From Prosthecobacter debontii (lineage in GTDB: Bacteria; Verrucomicrobiota; Verrucomicrobiia; Verrucomicrobiales; Akkermansiaceae), in NCBI GenBank assembly GCA_945873125.1, contig CAMCBV010000002.1:53043-117042 (forward strand): DNA of 64,000 nt, in the 5' to 3' direction. The notes under the pieces were generated by a model that searched no databases, had not been told where the DNA came from, and worked only from the letters and a program-made list of their open reading frames with translations. Each line of letters opens with the position of its first letter. Position 1 is the first letter of the stretch. A program made the position numbers and the translations under genes. Below, piece by piece: positions 56,386 through 64,000 of the stretch.

Positions 56386-56853
56386 TCACAGGAAGCGCTC
56401 GAGGATCCTACGGCTTGTGACGTCCAAGGAGTTTCGGTCACGGATTAGGAATTGAATGCTGCGACTGTCAACGATCAGTAGTGCGCGTGCAGTCAGGCGT
56501 CTGATGTCTTCTTCCGAGTTAAGGATCAGGCTGGTGGTGCCGCGGTCGGTTTCGATTTGCCAAGTGCATGGTGTGGCATATCCGGAGACCGAGCACACTC
56601 GCCGGATTTCAGGCATGAATTCTCGCGACTCCAAGGCTTCCTCGACCCATTGGCGGGTTTCGGCAGGGAGTTCGTCTAATTTTGAAATCCATGCGAGTTC
56701 GTGACCGTCATGACTCAGGATGGAGATGTTCTCCTGCGGCGAGGTAATGGGGAATGCTCGCGAGGCTTCAACTCCGGCATGCGCCTCACCGTTTGCGGTG
56801 ATGAGCACGAGTTGCCCGAACGGATTGCGTTGAATTTGGAAGTCGTGGGTCAT
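56386..56853 (-). CDS. DUF1854 protein of the cyanophycin locus
   Basis: 155 residues, soluble. It resembles the DUF1854 proteins found beside cyanophycin synthetase genes: FQIQRNPFGQLVLITANGE, RAFPITSPQENISILSHDGH, ELAWISKLDELP and EIRRVCSVSGYATPCTWQIE. It follows the ABC transporter gene with 6 bases between. Role unknown; by place it probably serves the same transporter. Confidence 0.78.
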   Translation of the reverse strand: MTHDFQIQRNPFGQLVLITANGEAHAGVEASRAFPITSPQENISILSHDGHELAWISKLDELPAETRQWVEEALESREFMPEIRRVCSVSGYATPCTWQIETDRGTTSLILNSEEDIRRLTARALLIVDSRSIQFLIRDRNSLDVTSRRILERFL

Positions 56854-56859
56854 TTGTAG

Positions 56860-59169
56860 TTAGATCTCCTTGAGTGAGTTCAGAGCTGGCACGTCATCAT
56901 CATCCGCATTTGAAGCTGGCGCGCCGTTGAACGATTCCGTTTGTGCGCGGTCGAGACGGTAATACGCGCCTTTTTTGGCAATCAACTCCTCATGCTGGCC
57001 TTCCTCCACAATCTGGCCGCGATCCAATACGACCAAGCGGTTGGCGCGCCGAAGGGTGGAGAGGCGATGTGCGATGGCGAGGGTGGTGCGCCCGCGAATC
57101 AGGTTGTCGAGGGCAGCTTGGATTTCCATTTCGGTCTCGGTATCAACGGATGAAGTGGCCTCATCAAGAATCAGGATGGGCGGGTCGATCAGCAGAGCCC
57201 GTGCGATTGAAATACGCTGGCGTTCGCCCCCCGAGAGTGCCTGTCCGCGTTCCCCGACCAATGAGTCGTAACCCTGCGGCAGGCGCAAAATGAATTCGTG
57301 GGCGTGAGCGGCACGGGCTGCGGCGATGATTTCCTCGCGACTTGCCTCAGGATTGCCGTAAGCGATGTTCTCTGCGATTGTGCCGAAGAAGAGGAAAGGC
57401 TCCTGCAATACCAGACCGATGTTGCGGCGGTATTCGGAAAGGGGCAACGACCGGATATCCACCCCTTCGAGTCGGATCGAGCCTTCCACCACATCATAGA
57501 AACGGCAGATCAGATTCACCAGTGTGCTCTTGCCTGATCCACTATGACCGACCAGACCGATCATCTCGCCGGGCGCGATTGTTAGATTCACGTCATGCAG
57601 AATGGTTCGCGTGCCGTAGCGGAAGCTGACGTTTTGTAATTCGAGTGCGCCGCTCACCTGCTTGAGGTGCACGGGATGGGTCGGCTCCGGAACACTTGAG
57701 ACATGATCGAGGATGTCAAAGATACGCTTGGCTCCGGCAGCTGCCTTCTGTGATACCGAAACGATGCGGCTCATGGAGCCGAGGCGTGAGTAAAAGCGGT
57801 TGATGTAAGAGAGGAAGGCAACCAGCACGCCGACTGTGATCGCGTGTTTGGAAACCTGCCAGATGCCGAATCCCCAGACGACCAACAGCCCGACTTCGGT
57901 TAGAAAAGTTACGGTTGGTGTGAATAACGACCAGACTTTGTTGACGCGGTCATTGACGGCGAGGTTGCGGGCGTTGGCATCCCGAAAGCGTTGGGCCTCG
58001 CGTTTTTCTTGGGCGAACGCCTTGACCACGCGGATGCCAGGAATGGTGTCCGCTAACACGCTGGTGACTTCCGACCACACCCGATAGATTTGATCGAAGC
58101 CGTGATGGAGTTTGTTTCGAACGAGATGGATCAGCCACGCGATAAACGGCAAGGGCGCCAAGGTGACCAGAGCTAACCAAGGATCTATCGAAATCAGAAT
58201 CACCGAGGTCATCAGGATCATCAGAAGATCCGTCGCGAAATCCAAGAGATGAGAAGACAGGAAAACGCAGATCCGATCGCTGCCTGAGGAGATACGGGCC
58301 ATCAAGTCTCCGGTGCGTTTGCCTCCAAAGTATTCGAGCGAGAGTCCCTGCAAGTGTTCGTAGGTGGTGGTGCGGAGGTCTGAGCCGATGCGCTCGCTGA
58401 TCAGTGCGAGGATGTAGGTTTTTGCCCAGTCAAGCAGCCAGGCGAGGAATGCGGCACCTACCAATCCTGTGAGTAACCAAATGACCAAATGGTTGTCGAT
58501 GGGTTTGCCGTTTTGAAAAGGAATGAGCACCTTGTCCATCAGCGGCATGGTCAGATAAGGGGGCACCAAGGTGGCGGCAGTGGCCAGTAAGGTGAGCACG
58601 AATCCAGCCAATAGCGGGCGTTTGTAGGGTCTGGCGAATCGCCACAAACGGAGCAATGTCCATGCTGAGGGCGGGGAGTGGACGGTCTTGGCACAATCCG
58701 GGCATTCATCGGTTCCCCGTGGAATGATACATTCACAGACTGGGCAAACCGCATCCGAGCGTTGGATCATTGGACGCTTTTCCGTCTTGGATGAGATGAG
58801 CTCTTGAAATTCTTCGGTGAGTCGGCGCACGGCCATGTCGCGGCCGAGGGTATGGCGCCAACGTGCGAGCAAGCCTTTTTCATCCTTTAGATCCAGGCAG
58901 CCTACGCCGGAGTAGTCGTGATGTTCCAAGACTTGACCGGGATGCAAATCCCAGTGTTTCCAATCCGCTTCGCCAGGTGCCTTGGAAAGGATGCGCTGGT
59001 TGGTCAAAACCACGATGCCATGGTCGAAGCGGAGCTTCAAATTGAGATCGAGCTCAAGGCAGGTCATTACAGATTCCCCAGTGGCTAAGATGTTGCCGAT
59101 TTCATTTCGCCAAGGTTCCGGAACGAACTCTAGGGTGGATTGTGAATCTGGAAGGCCGGCTGGGGTCAT
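56860..59169 (-). CDS. ABC transporter, permease-ATPase fusion, linked to cyanophycin genes
   Basis: 769 residues. The first 170 are a non-membrane domain with a CxxC pair and a later CPDC (CPVCECIIPRGTDECPDC), i.e. a small zinc-ribbon-like part. About six membrane helices follow (about 190-430). The nucleotide-binding domain (about 500-735) has Walker A GLVGHSGSGKSTLVNLI, signature LSGGERQRISIARAL and Walker B PILILDEATSSVD. It thus works as a half-transporter, probably a homodimeric exporter. Gene order (divergent from cphA-type genes, next to DUF1854) is the known cyanophycin-associated arrangement. The start is 212 bases from the divergent CphA-like gene. Confidence 0.9.
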   Translation of the reverse strand: MTPAGLPDSQSTLEFVPEPWRNEIGNILATGESVMTCLELDLNLKLRFDHGIVVLTNQRILSKAPGEADWKHWDLHPGQVLEHHDYSGVGCLDLKDEKGLLARWRHTLGRDMAVRRLTEEFQELISSKTEKRPMIQRSDAVCPVCECIIPRGTDECPDCAKTVHSPPSAWTLLRLWRFARPYKRPLLAGFVLTLLATAATLVPPYLTMPLMDKVLIPFQNGKPIDNHLVIWLLTGLVGAAFLAWLLDWAKTYILALISERIGSDLRTTTYEHLQGLSLEYFGGKRTGDLMARISSGSDRICVFLSSHLLDFATDLLMILMTSVILISIDPWLALVTLAPLPFIAWLIHLVRNKLHHGFDQIYRVWSEVTSVLADTIPGIRVVKAFAQEKREAQRFRDANARNLAVNDRVNKVWSLFTPTVTFLTEVGLLVVWGFGIWQVSKHAITVGVLVAFLSYINRFYSRLGSMSRIVSVSQKAAAGAKRIFDILDHVSSVPEPTHPVHLKQVSGALELQNVSFRYGTRTILHDVNLTIAPGEMIGLVGHSGSGKSTLVNLICRFYDVVEGSIRLEGVDIRSLPLSEYRRNIGLVLQEPFLFFGTIAENIAYGNPEASREEIIAAARAAHAHEFILRLPQGYDSLVGERGQALSGGERQRISIARALLIDPPILILDEATSSVDTETEMEIQAALDNLIRGRTTLAIAHRLSTLRRANRLVVLDRGQIVEEGQHEELIAKKGAYYRLDRAQTESFNGAPASNADDDDVPALNSLKEI

Positions 59170-59341
59170 CGGAAAAAGGCTAGGGTTTCACTCTGCTGAT
59201 GCCAAGCTCAGTGATCGGCACGGATGGGTTTTGTCCCGATTCATGGATCATGCAAACTTATTTATTGATCCAAAAGCGGCGGTTTTGATTTATTTTTCGA
59301 TACGGTGCTTGATTTGCTTCTAATTATCGAGAAGAAAGCCG

Positions 59342-59375
59342 GAGAACACAGCTGCCATTTGGCAAGGCTGTTCTC
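59342..59375 (+). promoter_or_regulatory. Leader hairpin just before the CphA-like start codon
   Basis: Arms GAGAACA (59342-59348) and TGTTCTC (59369-59375) form a 7-bp stem, with an inner GC/GC and TGCC-ATTT-GGCA stem separated by small bulges. The start codon is 6 bases after the hairpin, which covers the place of a ribosome-binding site. It may lower or control translation of the cyanophycin operon. Confidence 0.5.
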
Positions 59376-59381
59376 GCCTAC

Positions 59382-61217
59382 ATGAAATCACGCAACATTC
59401 GTTTTCTTAAAACCCTCTACTTGCGAGGACCTAACATATGGACTTACCGACCTGTGTTAGAGGTCTGGGTGGACATTGGCGAGTTGGAAGATTGCCCATC
59501 CAATGTCCTGCCGGGATTTGTGGATCGTCTTTGCGAATGGTTACCTACTCTGGCGGAGCACCGCTGCAGTTACGGCGAACCGGGTGGGTTCATCCGCCGT
59601 TTGCATGAGGGAACATGGCCGGGGCATATTCTTGAACATGTCACGCTGGAGCTTCAGAATCTTGCCGGCACTCCGGGTGGATTTGGCAGGGCCCGTGAGA
59701 CGGGTGTCAGGGGAGTATACAAGGTGGTGGTGCAGGCGTGGCATGAGGAAATCACCCGTGCCTGCCTTGATGCCGCCCGTGATCTGGTGATGGCCGCCAT
59801 CGAGGATACGCCCTTTGATATGGAAGCCACCCATGCTCGTTTGAAGGAAGTCTCTCTAAAATATCTGTTAGATCCGAATACGGCTTGTATTGTCGATGCC
59901 GCCACGGCCAAGGATCGCGGCATTCCGGCAATCCGTTTGTCCGACGATCATCTCGTGCAACTCGGATACGGCTCGCGTCAGCGGCGGATCTGGGCGGCAC
60001 AAAGCGACCGCACCAGTGCCATTGCCCAAGGCATCGCCCGTTATCCCGAGTTAAGTTACCGTCTGTTGTCATCCTGTGGCTTGTCTGTTTTAGATCCTGA
60101 CGATGATGCTCCTTCAGAGGCGGATGATCGTCAGCCTTATCGCTTGTTGGTGGTTGGTGGAAATCTGATCGCAGCTGCACGGATGGATGCTTCAAACGAA
60201 AGGATTGCGGTCGATGTCACCGAACAGGTGCATCCGTCCACAGCCACAGCTGCGGCTTTGGCATCGCGGGTGATCGGTCTCGATATCGCGGGTGTGGATA
60301 TGTTGATTCACGATATTTCTCGTCCTCTGGGCACTCAAAATGGAGTCATCGTCGGTGTGCATGAAGCACCCAAATTGGTTGCTCACACTCAGCCATCTTC
60401 CGGTGAGCCACGCCCGGTGGGTCGCGCGATTGTCGATCATTTGTTTCCCAACGGTGATGACGGTCGCATACCGGTGGTGGGTATCATCGGTTCCAACGGA
60501 ACCACGGAAGTCGCTCATTGGGTGGCGGAGTTTTTACGCCTCGGCGGTAAATTCACGGGTCTGGCTTGTGAAGACGGGTTGTTTCTCGATCGTCGCTTGG
60601 TCGAGAAGGGCAATTGCGCCAATTGGCGTTGTGCCACGCACATCCTGATGAACCGTGCGGTGGAAGCCGCCGTGATTGAAAACTCGGCTGATGTGATTCT
60701 GGGGCAAGGCATGGCTTATGATCGTTGTCAGGTCGGCGTGGTGACGGGAATCGTGCCCGAACAACATTACGGCAGCTACTACATTGAAAATCACGAGTAT
60801 GTGTTCAAAGTGTTTCGCAGTCAGGTAGACGTGGTGCTTCCAAGTGGGGTTGCCGTGCTGAATGCGGCTGATCCGATGGTTGTGGAAATGGCGCCCTTGT
60901 GTGATGGTGAAGTGATTTTTTACGCTGCTGCTGGCGATCTACCGGTGTTGTCAGAGCATGCTGAAAGAGGAGGCAGGGCAGTTTATGTTCGTGGTGATGA
61001 TTTGATCTTTGCCACTGGCAAGGAGGAGCTGGTTCTCTTACCCTTGGCTCAAATCCCGTATCTCGGCGGTGACCCAACGTCCGAGCGATTGAAGGCGGTA
61101 TTGGCCGCAGTAGCCGCCGCATGGGCGTTAGGTATTGCCCTTCACGTCATACGCACCGGCGCTGAAACATTCTCCAATGAACCGGACAACGCCATGCCAT
61201 CCAACATGGGGGTCTAA
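59382..61217 (+). CDS. Degenerate cyanophycin synthetase-like protein (pseudoenzyme)
   Basis: 611 residues, related to CphA along its length but with both active sites broken. The N-terminal domain is kept (NIRFLKTLYLRGPNIWTYRP, LEHVTLELQNLAG, VQLGYGSRQRRIWAAQSDRT). The ATP-grasp core is cut out: after SSCGLSVLDPD comes DRQPYRLLVVGGNLIAAARM, so about 70 residues are lost. The EVNAGPG metal motif reads VHEAPKL. In the Mur-ligase part, GTNGKTTT is GSNGTTEV (Lys lost, near residue 370), the ETARGGILREG segment reads ENSADVILGQG, and the C-terminal Mur domain is missing. The frame is nevertheless intact and 29 bases before cphA, so a structural or regulatory role is likely. Confidence 0.82.
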   Translation: MKSRNIRFLKTLYLRGPNIWTYRPVLEVWVDIGELEDCPSNVLPGFVDRLCEWLPTLAEHRCSYGEPGGFIRRLHEGTWPGHILEHVTLELQNLAGTPGGFGRARETGVRGVYKVVVQAWHEEITRACLDAARDLVMAAIEDTPFDMEATHARLKEVSLKYLLDPNTACIVDAATAKDRGIPAIRLSDDHLVQLGYGSRQRRIWAAQSDRTSAIAQGIARYPELSYRLLSSCGLSVLDPDDDAPSEADDRQPYRLLVVGGNLIAAARMDASNERIAVDVTEQVHPSTATAAALASRVIGLDIAGVDMLIHDISRPLGTQNGVIVGVHEAPKLVAHTQPSSGEPRPVGRAIVDHLFPNGDDGRIPVVGIIGSNGTTEVAHWVAEFLRLGGKFTGLACEDGLFLDRRLVEKGNCANWRCATHILMNRAVEAAVIENSADVILGQGMAYDRCQVGVVTGIVPEQHYGSYYIENHEYVFKVFRSQVDVVLPSGVAVLNAADPMVVEMAPLCDGEVIFYAAAGDLPVLSEHAERGGRAVYVRGDDLIFATGKEELVLLPLAQIPYLGGDPTSERLKAVLAAVAAAWALGIALHVIRTGAETFSNEPDNAMPSNMGV

Positions 61218-61246
61218 ATTTCCTTAGCATCGAATCCAACTAACCC

Positions 61247-63802
61247 ATGATTATCCTTAACATCCGAGCGCTACGCGGACCCAATCTTTGGGGGTTACAC
61301 ACAGCGATCCAATTGCTCGTTAATTTCAGTGATCAGGAATATTCTTTCGAAAATTTACCCGGCTTTGAAGATCGCTTGCGTGAACGTTTTCCTCAGATTG
61401 GCTCATTTCCTGCGGGTGCCAATATGGCCAATGCATTAGAGTTGGCGGTGCTCGGACTGCAGGCTCAAGCTGGGTGTCCCGTTGCCTTCAGCCGTTCGCT
61501 GGCGACACCCGATCCCGGGGTTTATCAAGTAATTGTCGAATATACCGAGGAGGCTGTTGGCCGTCTTGCTGTTGAGCTGGCTTTCGAGCTTTGCGTCGCA
61601 GCCCGTAGCCGCCTGCCTTTTGATTTGGCAGATGCTTTGAATCGTCTGCGCGAACTCGATGAAGATGTTCGTCTCGGGCCAAGCACGGGAGCGATTGTTG
61701 CCGCAGCGGTTGCTCGCGGCATACCTTACCGCCGACTCACGGATGGAAGTTTGGTTCAGTTTGGCTGGGGAAGTAAACAACGGCGTATTCAGGCTGCGGA
61801 ATGTGACAGCACCAGCGCGATTGCCGAAACGATCGCCCAAGACAAGGAACTCACCAAGAGTCTGTTAGAAGCGGCTGGAGTTCCTGTTCCCAAGGGTCGT
61901 CCGGTCACCGACGCCGAAGACGCTTGGGCGGCTGCCTGCGAACTCCGAGGACCGGTCGTGATCAAGCCCCGTGACGGGCAACAAGGAAAGGGAGTTGCTG
62001 CCAATGTCGAGTCACGGGAAGATGTGCTCGCCGGCTATGCCGCCGCGCACGAAGTGAGCTCCAATGTGATGGTGGAACGCTATCTGCCCGGTCAGGATTA
62101 CCGTTTACTTGTGATAGGGGACCGGCTTGTCGCCGCCGCACGACGCGAACCGCCACATGTCATCGGAGACGGAGTACACACTATTCAGGAACTTGTCGAA
62201 GAGATCAATAGTGACCCTTTGCGTGGTTCGGGTCATGCCACAACGCTCACCAAGATCCGTCTTGATGATATCGCGCTCGCCACTCTGGCTCATCAGGAAC
62301 TCGATGTAAGTTCGGTGCCTTACAAAGGCGCTCGGGTGCTGTTGCGTAACAATGCGAATCTGAGTACCGGCGGCACGGCCACGGATGTGACAGATGATGT
62401 CCACCATGAACTCGCAGCTCGTGCCATCGACGCGGCGAAAACGGTCGGTCTTGATCTGTGCGGAGTTGACGTGGTTTGCGAGAGCGTGCTCGCGCCATTG
62501 GAAAGCCAGTCGGGTGGTGTCATCGAGGTAAATGCCGGACCCGGTCTGCGGATGCACTTGCAACCTTCTTTCGGCAAAGGGCGGCCCGTCGGTGAGGCGA
62601 TCATCGCAAACATGTTTGATGAACGTGATGACGGCAGAATTCCCCTCGTGGCAGTCTCCGGAACCAATGGAAAAACCACCACGGTTCGTCTGATCGCCCA
62701 CCTGATCGGGATTTCCGGAAAACGCGTGGGTATGACAAATTCCGACGGAGTTTATGTTGGCAACGAGCGTATCGATACAGGTGATTGCAGTGGTCCGCGC
62801 AGTGCTCGCAACGTGCTGTTTCATCCGGAGGTGGATGCCGCCGTATTGGAGACCGCACGCGGTGGTATACTTCGCGAAGGTCTGGGTTTTGACCGTTGTA
62901 ATGTAGCCGTGATCACAAATATCGGCATGGGCGATCATCTAGGATTGAATCATATTTCCAATGCCGATGAGCTGGGGTTGGTCAAGCGGGTTCTCGTTCA
63001 TAGCGTCGCTTCACACGGTGTGGCGGTGCTCAATGCCGCGGATCCGATTGTCGCTAACATGGCTGTTGTTTGCTCCGGTTCTGTCACCTTTTTTGCCCAC
63101 GACTGCCATGAGCGGGTGCTTGCCAACCATTTGGCTCAAGGCAAGCGGGGTGTCTATGTCGATGGCGACGCTATTGTCGGAGCGAAGGGTAAACTCCGCT
63201 ACCGCGTTGCCTTGAGTGAGATACCGATCACAAGAAACGGAACCATCCTTTTTCAAGTCGAGAATGCCATGGCTGCGATTGCCGCGGCATGGGGACTGGG
63301 CATTCCCTGGAACCAAATCCGCCAAGGCATGGCAACCTTCATCAACGATGCCGCCACCGCGCCCGGCCGCTTCAATATGTTTACGTATCGGGGTGCGACT
63401 CTCATCGCGGATTACGGACACAACCCAGATGCCATCCAGGTTCTAATTCAGGCGATTGACAGCATACCGGCAAAGCGGCGTGTCGTGGTTGTGAGTGGCG
63501 CTGGCGACCGTCGTGACGAGGATCTTCGTCAGCAAACGGAAATGCTTGGTGGGGCGTTTGATGATGTGATTCTCTATGAGGATGACTGCCAGCGCGGACG
63601 CGCTGATGGGGAAGTCGTTACGCTGCTGCGCCAAGGATTGGAAAACGCGATCCGTACCAGCCGGATTGAGGAGATTCGAGGAGAGTTTCCAGCCATCGAT
63701 ACCGCTCTGTCATGGTTGAGTTCCGGTGATCTGTGCTTGATCCTGATTGACCGAATTGAAGAATCCCTCGCTCATATTGCAAAGCGCATCGAGGAAGGTT
63801 AA
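61247..63802 (+). CDS. cphA: Cyanophycin synthetase
   Basis: Makes the storage polymer cyanophycin (poly-Asp with Arg side chains) by adding Asp and then Arg with ATP. 851 residues. N-terminal domain (1-160) has ILNIRALRGPNLWGLH and LELAVLGLQAQAG. The ATP-grasp domain (about 200-440) has VVIKPRDGQQGKGVA, VERYLPGQDYRLLVIG and the metal-binding VIEVNAGPGLRMHLQPSFG. The Mur-ligase part (about 465-851) has GTNGKTTTVRLIAHL, DTGDCSGPRSARNVL, ETARGGILREGLGFDRC and TAPGRFNMFTYRGATLIADY with YGHNPDA. All motifs look intact. No cyanophycinase (cphB) is in the window. Confidence 0.95.
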   Translation: MIILNIRALRGPNLWGLHTAIQLLVNFSDQEYSFENLPGFEDRLRERFPQIGSFPAGANMANALELAVLGLQAQAGCPVAFSRSLATPDPGVYQVIVEYTEEAVGRLAVELAFELCVAARSRLPFDLADALNRLRELDEDVRLGPSTGAIVAAAVARGIPYRRLTDGSLVQFGWGSKQRRIQAAECDSTSAIAETIAQDKELTKSLLEAAGVPVPKGRPVTDAEDAWAAACELRGPVVIKPRDGQQGKGVAANVESREDVLAGYAAAHEVSSNVMVERYLPGQDYRLLVIGDRLVAAARREPPHVIGDGVHTIQELVEEINSDPLRGSGHATTLTKIRLDDIALATLAHQELDVSSVPYKGARVLLRNNANLSTGGTATDVTDDVHHELAARAIDAAKTVGLDLCGVDVVCESVLAPLESQSGGVIEVNAGPGLRMHLQPSFGKGRPVGEAIIANMFDERDDGRIPLVAVSGTNGKTTTVRLIAHLIGISGKRVGMTNSDGVYVGNERIDTGDCSGPRSARNVLFHPEVDAAVLETARGGILREGLGFDRCNVAVITNIGMGDHLGLNHISNADELGLVKRVLVHSVASHGVAVLNAADPIVANMAVVCSGSVTFFAHDCHERVLANHLAQGKRGVYVDGDAIVGAKGKLRYRVALSEIPITRNGTILFQVENAMAAIAAAWGLGIPWNQIRQGMATFINDAATAPGRFNMFTYRGATLIADYGHNPDAIQVLIQAIDSIPAKRRVVVVSGAGDRRDEDLRQQTEMLGGAFDDVILYEDDCQRGRADGEVVTLLRQGLENAIRTSRIEEIRGEFPAIDTALSWLSSGDLCLILIDRIEESLAHIAKRIEEG

Positions 63803-63817
63803 CGCTCTACGTCAGCA

Positions 63818-64000
63818 TCACACTCCCACCTTCAAATCCCTCACGCTCCAGAGCGTTCCTCCCGCTCCTTTTCCCACACCCCGCATTTTCCGCGCTCCGT
63901 CTTTTCTGTTCTCTGAAAATCTCTCCCGAGCCTCGTCGAACGCGTCGTTTACGAAACTCTTGCTCCCGATCACCGCGCCGTCGGTGAAATACCTCACCCT
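63818..64000 (-). CDS. C-terminal part of a second RAYT transposase (truncated at the window edge)
   Basis: 60 residues from the window end to the TGA at 63818-63820. It reads RYFTDGAVIGSKSFVNDAF, EARERFSENRKDGARKM and LWSVRDLKVGV. I recognise this as the C-terminal tail of the RAYT (Y1 transposase) proteins common in Verrucomicrobiota, in which a RYF(T/S)DGxVxGSxxFV stretch is followed by RxxGAR and MRDLR-like ends. It differs from the leuS insert, which lacks this tail, so it is another RAYT lineage. Its N-terminal catalytic part is beyond the window. It is convergent with cphA with 15 bases between stops. Confidence 0.65.
   Translation of the reverse strand, partial: RVRYFTDGAVIGSKSFVNDAFDEARERFSENRKDGARKMRGVGKGAGGTLWSVRDLKVGV

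Noticed and set aside
62105..62938. A 277-residue frame antisense to cphA.
   Set aside because: Shadow of the ATP-grasp and Mur-ligase domains.

Overview
The window looks like a bacterial chromosome segment from Verrucomicrobiota, probably a Verrucomicrobiales-type lineage. I infer this from a fused secDF next to yajC-tgt-dnaJ-grpE, a eukaryote-type HisA, an mreBCD-PBP2-RNase G block, L-rhamnose isomerase, and RAYT/REP elements of the kind seen in that phylum. GC content is moderate (low to mid 50s by eye). There are no rRNA genes, CRISPR arrays or phage genes. One tRNA gene is present.

Layout. 1-12.5 kb: C-terminus of an unknown gene, metF, an exported EF-hand protein, then a long leftward run (secDF, yajC, tgt, dnaJ, grpE, a small conserved protein, an LptF/LptG-type permease, a periplasmic TPR protein). 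This run serves protein export, folding and envelope building. 12.6-20.8 kb: hisA, tkt and nadK rightward; a leftward set of small genes (RNase III-like, RbsD-like lipoprotein, CDGSH Fe-S protein, 59-residue membrane protein); a HAD hydrolase; an NlpC/P60 hydrolase; rdgB; two exported thioredoxin-fold proteins. 20.8-26.4 kb: leuS with a complete REP-associated tyrosine transposase (RAYT) inserted in frame, a REP-like pair, pyk, and a VapBC-type toxin-antitoxin pair. 26.3-32.7 kb: mreB-mreC-mreD-PBP2-RNase G, the cell elongation operon. 32.9-40.9 kb: phosphoesterase, ilvA, three small genes ending in a YbjN protein, a rhaA-permease-small membrane protein set, a conserved protein and the initiator tRNA.

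41-54.4 kb looks accessory and regulatory: a PocR-domain regulator, an Fpg/Nei remnant, a response regulator overlapping a 1237-residue CheB-CheR-PAS-histidine kinase, then PRC-barrel, ferritin-like, PEP synthase, D-2-hydroxyacid dehydrogenase and site-2 protease genes, all leftward. 55-64 kb: an aspartate-type aminotransferase, then a cyanophycin locus. It has cphA, a degenerate CphA paralogue in front of it, and a divergent ABC transporter plus DUF1854 pair. The window ends in the C-terminus of a second RAYT gene.

The strongest oddities are the leucyl-tRNA synthetase/RAYT chimera, the CphA-like pseudoenzyme co-transcribed with cphA, the eukaryote-type HisA, a Tgt whose usual zinc cysteines are replaced, and the Fpg remnant. 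Clear Shine-Dalgarno sequences are scarce, so several starts were chosen from family alignment. All family calls come from recognised motifs in the translations; no database search was run.
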